A stretch of 64,000 bases of DNA from Hirudinaria manillensis. Lineage: Eukaryota; Annelida; Clitellata; Hirudinida; Hirudinidae. The DNA is taken from assembly GCA_034509925.1 (NCBI GenBank), contig CM067534.1, forward strand, positions 4,074,001 to 4,138,000, given 5' to 3'. Of this stretch, positions 1-32,757 are shown piece by piece (the first letter of the stretch is position 1; every line of letters starts with the position of its first letter). The notes beneath the pieces were generated by a model. The model saw only the letters and a program-made list of their open reading frames with translations. It was not told the origin of the DNA and searched no databases. Both the position numbers and the translations under genes were made by a program.

Positions 1-1451
1 AACCCTCGAGTAAATTTCAGTCCGCCTTCTTGAAAATGATTTACAATTTCCAAATTCGTAAATTAATTACAGTCCGAGCTAAGCAACTGTTTGTATAGTA
101 ATTCCACTAATTACAACTAATTTGACGTTAAAATGTAATCGTAAAAGAATTACAGTAACCAAGATAATTATATTAAAGCTATATTTATAATTAATTATGA
201 TCCTTAATATTTAAATCCTGCCTTTGGGTCTCAGAGGAAAACCCAGAATCGTCTAATTATAGATCGATCCTTCAGTCATTTGCAATATTATATCTGTATT
301 AAGGTTTCACACCCATTCCTACTGGTGGCTATTTGTAGACGTTTAAAAATAGAGACGACTCAACAAATAACAAAATAGGGAAAATAATTCTTCCCCGAGC
401 GATACAATGCAACCGAGCGAAAGAATTCTCCATATTGCGACCTCATTAACCCTTCCTTCTTGACCAATGACCAATCACGTGTTAGTCATGTGACTGGTCA
501 CGTGTTGCGACATGCGCAAGTGAGGAGGAGTGATTTAGCGAGCATTTTTGTTTCCTATGGTGTCGGCAACAAGTCGTTGGCAAGATTTTGTTAACGACTT
601 GTTGTTGTTGTTGTTGTTGTTGCTGTTGTTGTTGTCGTCGTTGTTGTTGTTGTTGTTGTGTTGACGTTTCTTAGTTTATCTGAAAATTGAGAAACTCAAA
701 CAAACGATTGCCACACTAAGTTTCATCGGATACGAGGTCGTTTCTCAAATGAAAGAATAAAAATCAATGTTTTCACATTTTCCATTAAAATCATTTTTAA
801 AAAAATACGATCACCGAAAGTCGCTCGAAAGTTCTGAAAACGACGCCAGTAGTCGCCGGGTTGAAGTTCAGATGGAAAGAAGAAAGAAAAGAAGAAGAAG
901 AAGAAGAAGAAGAAGAAGAAGAATAAGAAGATGAAGAGGAAGAAGAAGAAGAGGAGGTGAAGGAAAGTACCATCCGCTCACAAACACACGCCCCGTCCAC
1001 GCACACACTGCTGGTGGGCTGTAACTCAGGCACCCAATAACATCTCATAAGCGCTACATTTTCGCTCGGATCGCTTATGATTATTAATAGACAGCCTGCA
1101 TTCTTCCTGCCAATCACGTGCCTCCCTCTTTAAAATGTCTGCTTCCTCGCATCATCTCTCGACGTCATGGCTTCTCTTCTCTGCGAATGAAGAGTTCATT
1201 CATTCATTCGTTCGTTCGTTCGTTTGTTCGTTCGTTTGTTCATAGAGAGGGACACAATCAATTCTTTACTTCAATCGGTCAATCAATCAATCGATCAATC
1301 GATTGATCGTAAGTTCGTTCTTACGTAAATAAGTAAAGCAAAGCAAGAAGTTCACTTTTAAAACTATAGCCGTCAGAATTGCTTCGTTCGTTTCTGAAAA
1401 CTTTGGACTTTCATCTGATTGGTTGAAAGACTGATTGAGTCGTCGTCGGTG
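1..1451. other. Upstream region of SALL
   Basis: No coding exon is recognised here. It holds the motif cluster at 464-520, a TTG-repeat tract at 601-659, an AAG-rich tract at 875-957, ATTC/GTTC repeats at 1197-1240 and AATC repeats at 1270-1305. The 5' UTR of SALL presumably lies in the last part, but its start cannot be set. Confidence 0.5.
464..520. promoter_or_regulatory. Candidate SALL promoter module: two CCAAT boxes, three E-boxes, NRF1-like site
   Basis: Two CCAAT boxes lie at 465-469 and 472-476. They overlap CACGTG at 477-482, followed by TCATGTGAC at 487-495, a second CACGTG at 500-505 and CATGCGCAA at 512-520. All six motifs fall within 57 bp, about 0.95 kb upstream of the SALL start codon. 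Closely spaced CCAAT and CACGTG sites are typical of NF-Y/USF/MITF-type promoters. Promoter function is inferred; no TATA box is evident. Confidence 0.45.
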
Positions 1452-22301
<20,850 letters not shown>

Positions 22302-22659
22302 TCTGGAAGCTTTGTAGTTCGAAGTTCTCGCGTGTTGTTCATATTCATCTTGACTTGATTCGATGTCAATCAGTCGTTCAATGAAACTCCATCCTGGCTT
22401 ATATTTTGATTACGCTTCTTAAAAATCTACACTTCATCGTATTACCTGAGTTGCCGATAACTTTATTCGAACGAATTTTACCTCAAAGATTGCAGTATTC
22501 GACGAGTTGATAGTTCAAGGTTCCAACGTTGTTTTCGGGATTTGTTTCCTCACGTTGTTGAAAAGACTTTAAAAGACTTTTTTTTTTCTTTCTTGTTGAA
22601 TGTTTTTTGCATTTTTTATTCCATGGAAAGTAATTAACATTTAATTAATTGCTGAAATA

Positions 22660-22665
22660 TTTATT
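22660..22665 (-). terminator. Candidate AGXT2 poly(A) signal
   Basis: TTTATT on the + strand gives AATAAA on the - strand, 88 bp past the AGXT2 stop. A second one lies at 22615-22620. Confidence 0.4.
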
Positions 22666-22675
22666 GTCTTTAGAA

Positions 22676-22681
22676 AATAAA
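22676..22681 (+). terminator. Candidate SALL poly(A) signal
   Basis: AATAAA lies 375 bp after the SALL stop in an AT-rich stretch and 72 bp before the AGXT2 stop on the opposite strand. Its use is inferred. Confidence 0.4.
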
Positions 22682-22752
22682 ATGTTAAACGAACAAAGGC
22701 TTAAAAAGGCTTTCTCCTGGTTAAGTCCGACCATCGATTTGGTTGAAATGAT

Positions 22753-22851
22753 TCAGAATTTAACGTTTTTGTCGATAGCTTTTCGTAGAACGTGGAGGGT
22801 GAAATCGACATCTTCTTTGGTGATGCAAAGCGGTGGTTTTATCCTCAGAAC
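22753..22851 (-). CDS. AGXT2: AGXT2 coding exon 9 (C-terminus, stop)
   Basis: The exon encodes [17 protein letters not shown] through the last residues KNVKF, then TGA at 22755-22753. The R-I-x-P-P-x-C-I-T-x-x-x-V-D-F pattern is the usual C-terminus of the family. The acceptor is a T-run ending TTTAG. Confidence 0.92.
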   Translation of the reverse strand, partial: VLRIKPPLCITKEDVDFTLHVLRKAIDKNVKF

Positions 22852-24527
22852 CTAAAAAAAAAGACGTTATTTCGAGGCCATGTTATGTTACATTCGCGTG
22901 AGTTCGTAAACCTAGCGATCGAAAAAGAAAACAGTTTGCTAACATTTCCATAGATGCCGCCTTTAACTAATATGACTCCCATCTCTAAACAATCATTTAG
23001 GATCGCATTTACCGTCTCGATTTTAAGAGGTTCTATGGTTTCCTGTGAATTAAGTTTAGATTAAATTATTTATATCTATGTAAGTTTATTTAAATTAATA
23101 ATAATCTAATTGCAAAACTTTAATTCCATGGATTTGAAAAAACACAAACATATTTTAACCTTGTTCTTCACGAGTTCAAGTCCTACCATGAGACCTTTGC
23201 CTCTCACGTCTCCAACGAAATCATTTTCGAGTCCCAATTTTGCCAACTCCTCGAGCAAATAGGTTCCGACGACTTTGGCATTTTCCTGTAACTTATCTTC
23301 TTCCAATGCCTGTAGCGTCAAAGCAAAGAAAAATAAAATCGAAGCAACATTCTTCTGCAAAATTTCACTACAAACATCTTATTTCTTAAAATTAAGAAAC
23401 TAACATCCAAAACTGCAGATCCAGCCACACAAGCAAGAGGGTCTCCCCCGAAAGTGTTGAAGTGAAGAGCAGTGCCCAGAGGCTTTGCAATCTCGTGAGT
23501 GGTTATGACAGCCGCAAGTGGGAAGCCGTTTCCGATGCCCTTGGCCATGGTCACCATGTCGGGTACGACCCCGTGCCCTTCGAAACCCCAGAAGTGGGTA
23601 CCGGTTCTTCCGAAGCCAGTCTGGACCTCGTCGGATATGCACAAACCTCCCTTGGATCGGATGAGTTCGAACGCCCGCTTGACGAACTCCTTGGGAAACT
23701 GAACCGCTCCACCAGCGCCTTGGATCGACTCGATTATCCCTCCCGCCAGTCCGACTTTCGGAAGAGAAAACCTGATGACGTTCTCCAGTTGTTCTAGATA
23801 CTTCTCGTTGGCTTCGCACTTTCCTTCCTGGCAATTGCACTTCCGAGACGTTTGAACCGGAGAATCCCTGCACCGTGAACCGCCCCAGGGTCCCCTGTAC
23901 ACGTCGGGCACCATGAACTGGTGCATTCCAAATCCAGAGGGCACGTCGTGGCGCCACGTCGACATGGCCGTGGTTCCCATGAGATGAGGACTGTTGCCGT
24001 GGTAGGCATTCCTGGGGCGAGGTAAAGATGCAGCTGAGACGTCACGTGTAAATAATTAATTTTTAACTGAATTAATGCGAATAATAATGTAAATGAATAA
24101 TTTTTCAATTGTATTAATGCCAATAAAAAATTAAGTGAATAATTTCTTTAAATTGAATTAAAGCCGATATGACTATCGACTCACTGCAGAGACAGAATGT
24201 CAAATCTCCCGGTGTATAGCCTCGTCATGTAAATGGCAAGATCGTTGGCTTCAGTCCCGCTGTTGGTCAAATAAACAGCCTGAAACGGTGGCAAAGATTT
24301 CGATTTTTAATTTCAAAAATTGATTCCTTTTCGTGCTTCAAAAATCTGACTTTCAAATCTCCTGGCATCTTCGATGCAAGCTTTTCGACGTATTCGATAG
24401 TTGCTGGGTTGAGGAAAATGCTGGGCGAATGCCATAATGTCAGGTTCTGATCACCCAAGGCCTTCACGAGTTTTCTATGGGATTCGTTTAATGAATTAAA
24501 TATGGTAAATTAATTAAATCAATTTAA

Positions 24528-24617
<90 letters not shown>

Positions 24618-27600
24618 AAATAGTTCATTTACTTTATTTTCCTGACACGAACGAATTGGATTGGTCCGCGTTGAAACCTCGCAATAATCAATGAAATTCA
24701 TGTCCATCGGAGGATATAAAAGACTGGCAGCGGAAGAAGAGCATGATTTTACGGCGAATTTTAGAATTCTATTTGGGACTCAACGCCAGCCTAACAAAAC
24801 CGATAAAGCCTGTGAATAATTTAAGACGGCACCGACAAACACATCGGCCTGACGGACGGACGGACCTAAGGACGGAGGGACGGACGGAATGGAAATGAAA
24901 AGAAAGGAGGAAATAATAATTTCTCATTCCAAATCTCTTTCTGCGAGGTCATCGTAAGGAGGAGTTCTCGGGCAAAATTGTGCACTTTATCGTCAATAAG
25001 GAGTGGCACATGACGAGATTAAAATCCATTGCCTGCCCTCTGCCGAACAAATAATTCTCCTTTTCCAGCTAGTAATGAAGTCAACATTACGTGCGGACCA
25101 CGCGGTCGTGTCGCCCCCCTCTTTTTCCAGGGGATTAAATGCCACGAATAAATTATTATTTCGTAATAAATTAATTTAATTTCATATTTCTTCGTTTCTC
25201 GTTCCACGATGTACAGAGGCTAGAAAATCCGATAAAATCTTGGCGAAATAAAGTTTAAATTCCAATTTAATTCGTCATCAGATTCAATTTTACGAGAGAT
25301 GGCGACAGACATTAATTTCGCCATTTTATAAAGAGCATTTTATGAACCGAATTTTTACCGTCCTCTGTTTTGTTTTGGTTTTTGCAAATGAAGGTGAAGG
25401 TCACTCGATCTGAAGGTCACTTTAAATCGTGTTATTACATCCGAATAGACCCTAAAGAGTTGCCAGAGGTTTTGACTCTTTTGCACGCAATTGTCCGAAA
25501 TATACATGATTAATGTCGTTTAAAAATAAAATAATTTCACATCAAATAACTAACGGATGACAGTGTCCGACGCTGATCGTGACGATGCCGGCCGCCATGT
25601 CGAGGTATCTCTTGCCCGAGTGGTCCCAAACCCACTGCATGTGGCCCTGGTGCATGAGTAGTGGCTTGTTGAAGACCGTTGGCAGACCTGGATTGACGTA
25701 CATCTTTCGGGCTTTTACCGCATCTTCGTAGGAGGGTCCCTTTCAGAATTTCAAAGTCGTTTCGAATATTTATTCAAAGAATATGTTCGACTATCAAATT
25801 CTTAGGAAATTCTTGCGTTCAGGGAGTCTTTCGTTTGTAAATTGAAATGATTTGGAAGAATTTCTTGAATAAAATGCACTGAAAAAGTTCGGTTGATTCT
25901 CCGCGGTTTGATTTCCCAGCACTTAGCAATACAAAAACCAACAACACAAAAAACAACAACACCAATAACAACAACAACAACTCAAAAGCACACTTCTTGA
26001 GAGTTCTTTGTTTCGAGTAAGTTTTCTTATTTTAGTTATTTCTGCTTTATTTATTCATCTGGTGTACACTCGAACTTTAGAACATTTTCTGCTCATCTGT
26101 CGATCGGCGCTTGCATGGATTTTAATTAATTTATCTTAAAAAGGTTTTAAAAACAATGCAGAATTTAAGCAAAGAATATTCTAACTAGAATTCCTATGGA
26201 AAACTATTTTCTTTGACTGGATGGTTATAAAAATAAAAGCTCTTTGTAAGAGTGAAAGTCTTAATCTCGTGCGTACGTGTGACGTAGAAGCATTATTCAT
26301 AGGTCCAAAGTGATTTGCAGCTAATTTTGGCCTTGAGAGGTCACGTTACAAATAGAAATCAGTGACTCCACGCTGTATGTCGGCATAAAAGCTTCTGAGA
26401 TACGAAGATCCCGGCTTCATTGAAATCGAATTAACTTTTAATGTACGTCCGAACGCACTGTGAATCGACGAATGTAATTAATTGGCCTCACTTTGTAAGG
26501 CTTGGGTTGAAAATCGCAGTCTGGCATTTTAACTTCAGAGGAAATTCTTCTCGTGGAACCTGGAAAAGACAGGGAGACGGATTGAGGACATCGATTGCAA
26601 TCTCTCTCCGAACGGGCGCATTACAGGCGCTGTTATGTGTAACGTTAGGAATATTATAAAATATAATCGCACGATAAAATATAATTAATATTTGCCAGGG
26701 AAGAGAAAATTGACACTCTGCACGAAGAGAATCTCGAGAATCAATAAAACTTTATGCTCTGCTCAGGGCATTCCAACGTCGAATTGCAGCTTCCCCCGCC
26801 AGCGAACTCAATTGGAAATGATATGGCAGGGATGGAAAAATTAGGAAAAGGTCCGATTGTTATGAAGAAAAAAATGTGGCTCGAGGATGGATGACTATCT
26901 CGGCGATGATCAGGCAAAGGAAACTGCTTCTTTTTGCTTTTCATTTGCTAGATTCTCTCCCTCTCTCCAAAGTCCCCCTCTGGGTTCCGGGATGGCTGGA
27001 AATTCCTTCCTGTCCCGCTAGATGGCCATTCAGAATGTTATTACTTTCAATTAGTTTTACCCCAACTGCTCCCTCACTTTTTGCAGCATCTCTCGCAACA
27101 TTCGGCGATGTTCAGTCAGTTTCGCATGAAGGTTTTCCTCCTCCTCTGAAACATTAAAAGACTTGCAATCCTCGTTGCAAATGTCTCTCCTGGTTTTCGT
27201 TCTTTGTTTTCATATTTTTTGCCTCAATTTGTTTGCCAATTACCTACTTTTTTCCTTTATAAGCATCACCTTCACAAATGATGATTAAAACTGAAATCAG
27301 GCATCATCATCATCACCACCACCACCATCATCATCATCATCAAAAAGGCATCATTTCATTGTAATCATCTTCATAACTCGGAGGGTTGGAGTTGTTCCAG
27401 ATTTGTCTGGGCGATAATTGAATAAGTCGAATGTCATTCAAAAAGGCAGGACGTATCGTGTACGTCATACGCGGAGGTATCGCGTATCGGAGGATAAAAC
27501 AGTGCCTAGTTAGTCGCTCTCATTCGAGTGCAGATCTCGTGTGAAATGCTCAAGAGTCAGTCGGTCAGTGGGTGATCCATCTTTGGATCATTTCATTATG

Positions 27601-27937
27601 CAAGGAATGGAGCAACAACAACAGGCCAATGAAGATTCATTATTTTAAAACAAAATCCCAACACGCGTCTCGGTCCCAGGGAAGAGGGGGCAGACACACC
27701 TGAATGTCGAGGCAAGCTTTACGATAGCCATAGGAACGTTCAACCGCTTAACAGCCCTTTTATTTCATTCCTCTTTGTACGACTAAAGGTTTTAAAAGTC
27801 GATTTCAAATCCTTCGTTCGCGATTTTACACTTTTTAAGGCACGGCTTTTAAGGCCAAACTAGAAGACGAAGACAGACTCACCATGTCCTAGCTTTTGTC
27901 GAAAATATGTAGGAAGCGTGCTTCTCAATTTCATCAT
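22753..27937 (-). CDS. AGXT2: Alanine-glyoxylate aminotransferase 2-like, mitochondrial, nine coding exons
   Basis: This is a class III PLP-dependent aminotransferase. In the AGXT2 family it transfers amino groups from alanine, beta-aminoisobutyrate or dimethylarginines to glyoxylate or pyruvate in the mitochondrial matrix. On the - strand the exons are 27937-27883, 26559-26492, 25739-25555, 24474-24351, 24279-24185, 24011-23405, 23309-23160, 23042-22944 and 22851-22753. All phases agree and the sum is 1482 nt, giving 493 aa (human about 514). The basic, hydroxylated N-terminus ([15 protein letters not shown], then STRRISS) is a good mitochondrial presequence. Family landmarks are [49 protein letters not shown] (Asp about 303), the PLP lysine in [11 protein letters not shown] (Lys about 333), [12 protein letters not shown] and [10 protein letters not shown]. 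Nothing essential seems missing, so the gene looks functional. AGXT2L (phospholyase) relatives are a weaker alternative. Confidence 0.93.
22944..23042 (-). CDS. AGXT2: AGXT2 coding exon 8
   Basis: The exon encodes [18 protein letters not shown] to [12 protein letters not shown], the family segment before the last strand. The acceptor is TTCACAG and the donor is GTTAGC. Both ends are phase 0. Confidence 0.88.
23160..23309 (-). CDS. AGXT2: AGXT2 coding exon 7
   Basis: The exon encodes [18 protein letters not shown] to [17 protein letters not shown], the start of the C-terminal small domain. The acceptor is CGCTACAG and the donor is AAG|GTTAAA. Confidence 0.93.
23405..24011 (-). CDS. AGXT2: AGXT2 coding exon 6 (catalytic core)
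   Basis: The largest exon carries [12 protein letters not shown], a Cys-rich insert ([10 protein letters not shown]), [10 protein letters not shown] with the cofactor-binding Asp, the Schiff-base lysine in [11 protein letters not shown], and [12 protein letters not shown]. The donor is GTTAGT at 23404-23399 and the end is phase 0. Confidence 0.95.
24185..24279 (-). CDS. AGXT2: AGXT2 coding exon 5 (phosphate-binding NSGTEAND)
   Basis: The exon encodes [20 protein letters not shown] to GRFDILSL. The NSG-S/T-EAN motif binds the PLP phosphate in class III aminotransferases. The donor is CTGCA|GTGAGT and the end is phase 2. Confidence 0.92.
24351..24474 (-). CDS. AGXT2: AGXT2 coding exon 4
   Basis: The exon encodes [16 protein letters not shown] to [13 protein letters not shown], matching the family segment that follows the GHCHP motif. 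The acceptor is CCATAG and the inferred donor is GTCAGA, a weak site. The fit to the next exon ([12 protein letters not shown]) is exact. Confidence 0.9.
24475..25554 (-). other. AGXT2: AGXT2 intron 3 (1.1 kb)
   Basis: The intron contains an ATTG/TGAT tetranucleotide tract at 24529-24618 (about 22 units) and short GGAC repeats near 24853-24890. No other exon was seen. Confidence 0.7.
24529..24618. repeat. TGAT tetranucleotide tract, about 22 units
   Basis: An uninterrupted GATT repeat of about 90 bp inside AGXT2 intron 3. Confidence 0.95.
25555..25739 (-). CDS. AGXT2: AGXT2 coding exon 3 (N-terminal domain)
   Basis: The exon encodes [18 protein letters not shown] through [19 protein letters not shown], the highly conserved start of the catalytic fold. 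The donor is a GTTAGT at 25554-25549. The left-over CC joins A of the next exon to complete Pro. Confidence 0.92.
25740..26491 (-). other. AGXT2: AGXT2 intron 2
   Basis: AT-rich, mostly non-repetitive DNA with a CAA-rich patch at about 25929-25985. No feature is recognised. Confidence 0.65.
26492..26559 (-). CDS. AGXT2: AGXT2 coding exon 2 (MPDCDF motif)
   Basis: The acceptor is CTGTCTTTTCCAG. The exon encodes [16 protein letters not shown] then QPKPYK and ends at ACAAA|GTGAGG. The M-P-x-C-D-F motif is a familiar N-terminal landmark of animal AGXT2, and it continues in frame to GPSYED in the next exon. Confidence 0.88.
26560..27882 (-). other. AGXT2: AGXT2 intron 1 (1.3 kb)
   Basis: Moderately GC-balanced unique DNA with an ATC array at 27300-27352. 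No exon is recognised. Confidence 0.6.
27883..27937 (-). CDS. AGXT2: AGXT2 coding exon 1 (start, mitochondrial presequence)
   Basis: The exon encodes [18 protein letters not shown] plus one base and ends at a strong donor, ACATG|GTGAGT. A TTTACAG acceptor sits just before the start (exon could begin at 27942), so an untranslated upstream exon is likely. The phase-1 end joins 26559 to give Gly19. It was chosen because it supplies a basic presequence in phase, without a database match. Confidence 0.7.
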
Positions 27938-27942
27938 GATTC

Positions 27943-30900
27943 CTGTAAACAAAAGCAATTCTTTCTACCTCTGAGCCCCTGCTACGAACTGCTAACACCA
28001 ACAACAACAACTCGATCCCAGACTACTTTGCAAAAAAGAACAACAACTACGAAGACGTTTACCTGCACCTTTGGATGGGAGAGACTGACAGAAAAAAACT
28101 GTGAATTGGACAATTATAAAAACGTTCTGAGGTCAAAGATTCTTTAAACGGTTCGAAAACGATACGCGTGCCTGTGTGTGTGTGTTACTGAAAAATCAAC
28201 CCTTCAGTCTGCAGAGTTAAGGAGATATTGTTACATTTCGCAGGTCCGCCGATGCAAAGTTCAATGAGAGTTTAGCGATTATGAGATGATAATTTAGAAG
28301 TCGAAAACATCTTTCGTATCGTGTTTTCCTCTCCATCCATCCAACTCTCTCTCTCGTGTTTCTCCGATGAAGTATAGGATTTCATAGCCGGCCATTTCAT
28401 TATTAACACGGCTGCATTTCGCTCGGCAAAAGAAGGAAAACATGGGAGGCGTTTGAATGCCACGAGCAATAAAACAAATCTCGTCTTCTCGGCACTTCTG
28501 CAGTCCCCATTACGCGAGAAATATTATGCTTCTTACTCTGAGAAGCCAAGTTCTCTCCCCAAAGTTACGACACTTTTATTCTCACGACATGAGGCCGCCA
28601 TAAGCCGTCCATTCTCGAGCCCTTCTGCATAAGCTCTCTCGCTCCAGCGACCATCCCTCCGAATGTGCCCGCGTTGTTATTCTGCTTCCTAATACGCTTC
28701 ATTTGTTATTACCTCGTCCGAGCCTGCATCCGACCTTTTGCCAAACCCCGGCAAATCTAGAAACCACGAACCCCCCTTCCTTTGACCGATGCCGACCGGT
28801 TATTATCGCTCCTCCGGACGGATAACTTATCGCCGTTTCTCACGAGAGCAATTTTAATTTGTCCCAAACACGGACCCGCATCTTTGAGAAAAGAGATCAT
28901 CAATTATTCAAGGAGCCGATGTTGTTTTCAGTCATTACGGAATGGAATCGATGGCTCGCAATAGGATGATTGGTCAGAAAGACATTGTTTCTGCTCTCGC
29001 AGTGGCACGAATTGGCATTTCGAAATGGAAAGTCGAGTCAGGCAAATAATCACTGAACGGTTATTGCAAGTCGACAAATCCGGGGACCGATGGAGAGCCC
29101 TCTTATCGTCTCATTCATTCGCCAGATTACTGCCATCGCGAGACGACGGACAAACACCCGGAGCCACTCTAGAACGGCCCACGGTTTCTTCGAGGGCTTC
29201 GAATATGGCGACACGCAGGAGTGGCTCCAGGTTCACCACTTGGAACGACACACTTCTCCGGCCCCGACCCGAGGTCATCGAAAAGATGGGAAATTCCAGG
29301 CAGCATCCGGGAAAGCACTTTTCTCAGAAATCCATCAATCGACGACTATTAGGCTATCGTCATTAAAAGTCTCGCGCATATTATTATTACTACCTTTGTT
29401 TTTTTTCTCACCGCATCGCACTTCGCCGGGCATTTGTGTAAGCTGAAGCTGCTGTTGTGAAGATAAAATCGCGCATTTGTCTCGTCGAGATGAATATTTA
29501 TCACGGCCATGTTCTTGAATTCCAAACTGAAATCCTTCCAGAGATTTACCTTTCACATCCTGACACTTGAGTTATGCATTCCGTTAATTTCGAGCCGAGT
29601 GGAACGCTCGAAAACACGAGGGGTTTTGGGGGCGGAATGCCCGCGGTCGGCTAATCGCCCCCTCGGGCGAATGAAAGGGGGTTGTAAATTTACGGCAATC
29701 CACGAGATGGAAAAGAAAAAGAAAGGAATTTGAAAAAGGTATGCCGAAGAAATTATGATGTAATTCTTTGCCCGAGGTGCCAGAAAATGTTACCTTTGCA
29801 CCAGGGAGATCTCTGGGGCCGTTATATTCGAATTATTGCCGCAAACAAGGCCTGACGGGGAGCATAAAATAATTTTGAAAACAACTCGGGTAATTGAATC
29901 CCGCGTCGATAGTTGCATAATTTTTGTCATTTATCGATAATGAAGACGAGTTGACAGGCCAAGCAGCGTCTGATGATGATTCGAAGATGCTCGCGGGAGC
30001 TGAACATTCGACCATTATAATGGCATCGAGGACATTAAACTCAGATTGACCAAAGGAGAAGCATTCGAGGCTTTGTGGATCTCGCGAAGCGGAAATAATT
30101 GGGCACGTATGTCTCCTATCTCCACGAAGGGAAGGACGGATGCTGGAAAAGAGGCCGAGCCCCGGAGTCGAACGCACGACGCTGCGGACGAGGGTAGCGA
30201 CGTCTCATCCGGTGGAATATTTATAGCCGAACATTCCGAGACAAATTTATAAAGGAGCTGGAAGTGAATTATTCCGGACGAGGTCACCAGAAGATAAACT
30301 CGGCCATCTAGCGGCCGTACAATGAACGAGTGTACATGTCCTCCGTTGCCAGGCAACCAGGTGAATCCAGGGCCATTGCTGGCATTGCGATTCCGGACTT
30401 TCGAATAAAATTTAAGAGTCGAACAGAAGTGTCCTGTTGCGTATTTGATCAGCTTTTATGCACCCATACCTCAACAGTATATTTCCTCATCGCGTCTAAA
30501 TATAGGGAACTCAATCTGGACGATAACCATGATGACAGCGGTAATGATAACGATGATGACGACGACGACGACGATGACGACATGACGACGACGACGATGA
30601 TGATGGCGAGTGATAACAATCTCTCGGACATTCGAGGTGGTATGTTGGTCACTTTTAATGTTCAAGCATCATCTCCCCTCTCCCGATTGGTAGATAGAGG
30701 GCAGTGCGCTCGCTTTTTAGGGCGTTGTAAATAATTGAAGGTGGACAATCTTGTCTGAAAATTACAAAAGGAAATCTCTCTTTCATTATTCTCGCGGTGT
30801 TTATGTCCAGCACGCATGTCCATGATACGTCAGTGACGGCACCGGGCCGGTCCTATCCTCGGAATGTCGGTGCGTTGGTGTGCTCCATCCATCCATTTCG

Positions 30901-31219
30901 GGCCGGATTAATCGCCAAAGCTGTACAGTGATTGTGCTAAATAAAATTCTCCTATTCAATTACTGCCTGAGAATTTTTATTAATCAGTCTTTTTAACAAC
31001 GGCTGGTCATCAACGTGCGGTCAGATTCTGTCCGTGCTCTTACGAAAAGTGGATTGAAATGAGCAGACTGCCTGTATTACCTTAATTATAAATTAATTAA
31101 CCCATTTAACTGATTAATTAATCGATTATAATTCATTAAAATTAGTAATTGCTCCATAATAACTAATTAGCAAATGCCATTGGCGCATGATGATAGCGAT
31201 AATGATGATCGCCTTCGAC

Positions 31220-31251
<32 letters not shown>

Positions 31252-31500
31252 CGATGGTGACTTGCTATTTAATAAATAAAATTATTTAAAATTAATAAAA
31301 AATTTGATTAATTAAATTAATTAAAATTGATTAAATAAAATAATTAAAATATAAATGAATTATTCGATTAATTAATTAATTAATTTAACGATCAATTATT
31401 TACCAATTAAGCGCTAAAGTAATTAGTTTAATTAATATAAATTTCTCTCCTCACAAACATAAAAAAAGATGATGTCTTCTCATAATCAGCAGTGGAAGAT
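27943..31500. other. Intergenic DNA upstream of AGXT2
   Basis: Mostly unique DNA between divergent AGXT2 and MKX. The 28200-30400 part is unusually repeat-free and GC-balanced for this window, as long-range regulatory DNA often is. It includes GTTGCCAGGCAACC at 30345-30358 (RFX X-box type). GAT repeats lie at 30527-30605 and 31220-31255. No gene is recognised. Confidence 0.5.
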
Positions 31501-32757
31501 GTGAATGAATGAATAAATAAATAAATGAATGAACGAATGAATGAATAAATAAATGAATGAATGAAGGAATGAATGAATGAATGAATGAATGAATGAATGA
31601 ATGAATGAATGAATGAATGAATGAATGAATGAATGAATGAATGAATGAATGAATGAATGAATGAATGAATGAATGAATGAATGAATGAATGAATGAATGA
31701 ATGAATGAATGAATGATGAATGAATGAATGAATGAATGAATGAATGAATGAATGAATGAATGAATGAATGAATGAATGAATGAATGAATGAATGAATGAA
31801 TGAATGAATGAATGAATGAATGAATGAATGAATGAATGAATGAATGAATGAATGAATGAATGAATGAATGAATGAATGAATGAATGAATGAATGAATGAA
31901 TGAATGAATGAATGAATGAATGAATGAATGAATGAATGAATGAATGAATGAATGAATGAATGAATGAATGAATGAATGAATGAATGATGAATGAATGAAT
32001 GAATGAATGAATGAATGAATGAATGAATGAATGAATGAATGAATGAATGAATGAATGAATGAATGAATGAATGAATGAATGAATGAATGAATGAATGAAT
32101 GAATGAATGAATGAATGAATGAATGAATGAATGAATGAATGAATGAATGAATGAATGAATGAATGAATGAATGAATGAATGAATGAATGAATGAATGAAT
32201 GAATGAATGAATGAATGAATGAATGAATGAATGAATGAATGAATGAATGAATGAATGAATGAATGAATGAATGAATGAATGAATGAATGAATGAATGAAT
32301 GAATGAATGAATGAATGAATGAATGAATGAATGAATGAATGAATGAATGAATGAATGAATGAATGAATGAATGAATGAATGAATGAATGAATGAATGAAT
32401 GAATGAATGAATGAATGAATGAATGAATGAATGAATGAATGAATGAATGAATGAATGAATGAATGAATGAATGAATGAATGAATGAATGAATGAATGAAT
32501 GAATGAATGAATGAATGAATGAATGAATGAATGAATGAATGAATGAATGAATGAATGAATGAATGAATGAATGAATGAATGAATGAATGAATGAATGAAT
32601 GAATGAATGAATGAATGAATGAATGAATGAATGAATGAATGAATGAATGAATGAATGAATGAATGAATGAATGAATGAATGAATGAATGAATGAATGAAT
32701 GAATGAATGAATGAATGAATGAATGAAGGAATGAATGAATGAAATAAGGAATGAAAG
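31501..32757. repeat. GAAT tetranucleotide tract, about 1.25 kb
   Basis: About 300 copies of GAAT with degenerate units at both edges and only two internal phase slips, each the same GAATGATGAATG form, near 31713 and 31984. It is the longest simple repeat in the window. The reverse strand reads as Ser-Phe-Ile-His repeats in more than one frame, which is a repeat artefact. Confidence 0.97.

Larger units (their letters stand above)
22302..22752. other. Convergent 3' interval between SALL and AGXT2
   Basis: Only 451 bp separate the SALL stop from the AGXT2 stop on the other strand. A + strand AATAAA at 22676-22681 could end SALL. AATAAA signals on the - strand at 22660-22665 and 22615-22620 could end AGXT2. 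The two predicted 3' UTRs would overlap. Confidence 0.6.

Noticed and set aside
30150-30215. tRNA B-box-like GGAGTCGAAC (reverse strand)
   Set aside because: No matching A box or cloverleaf could be folded at the right distance.
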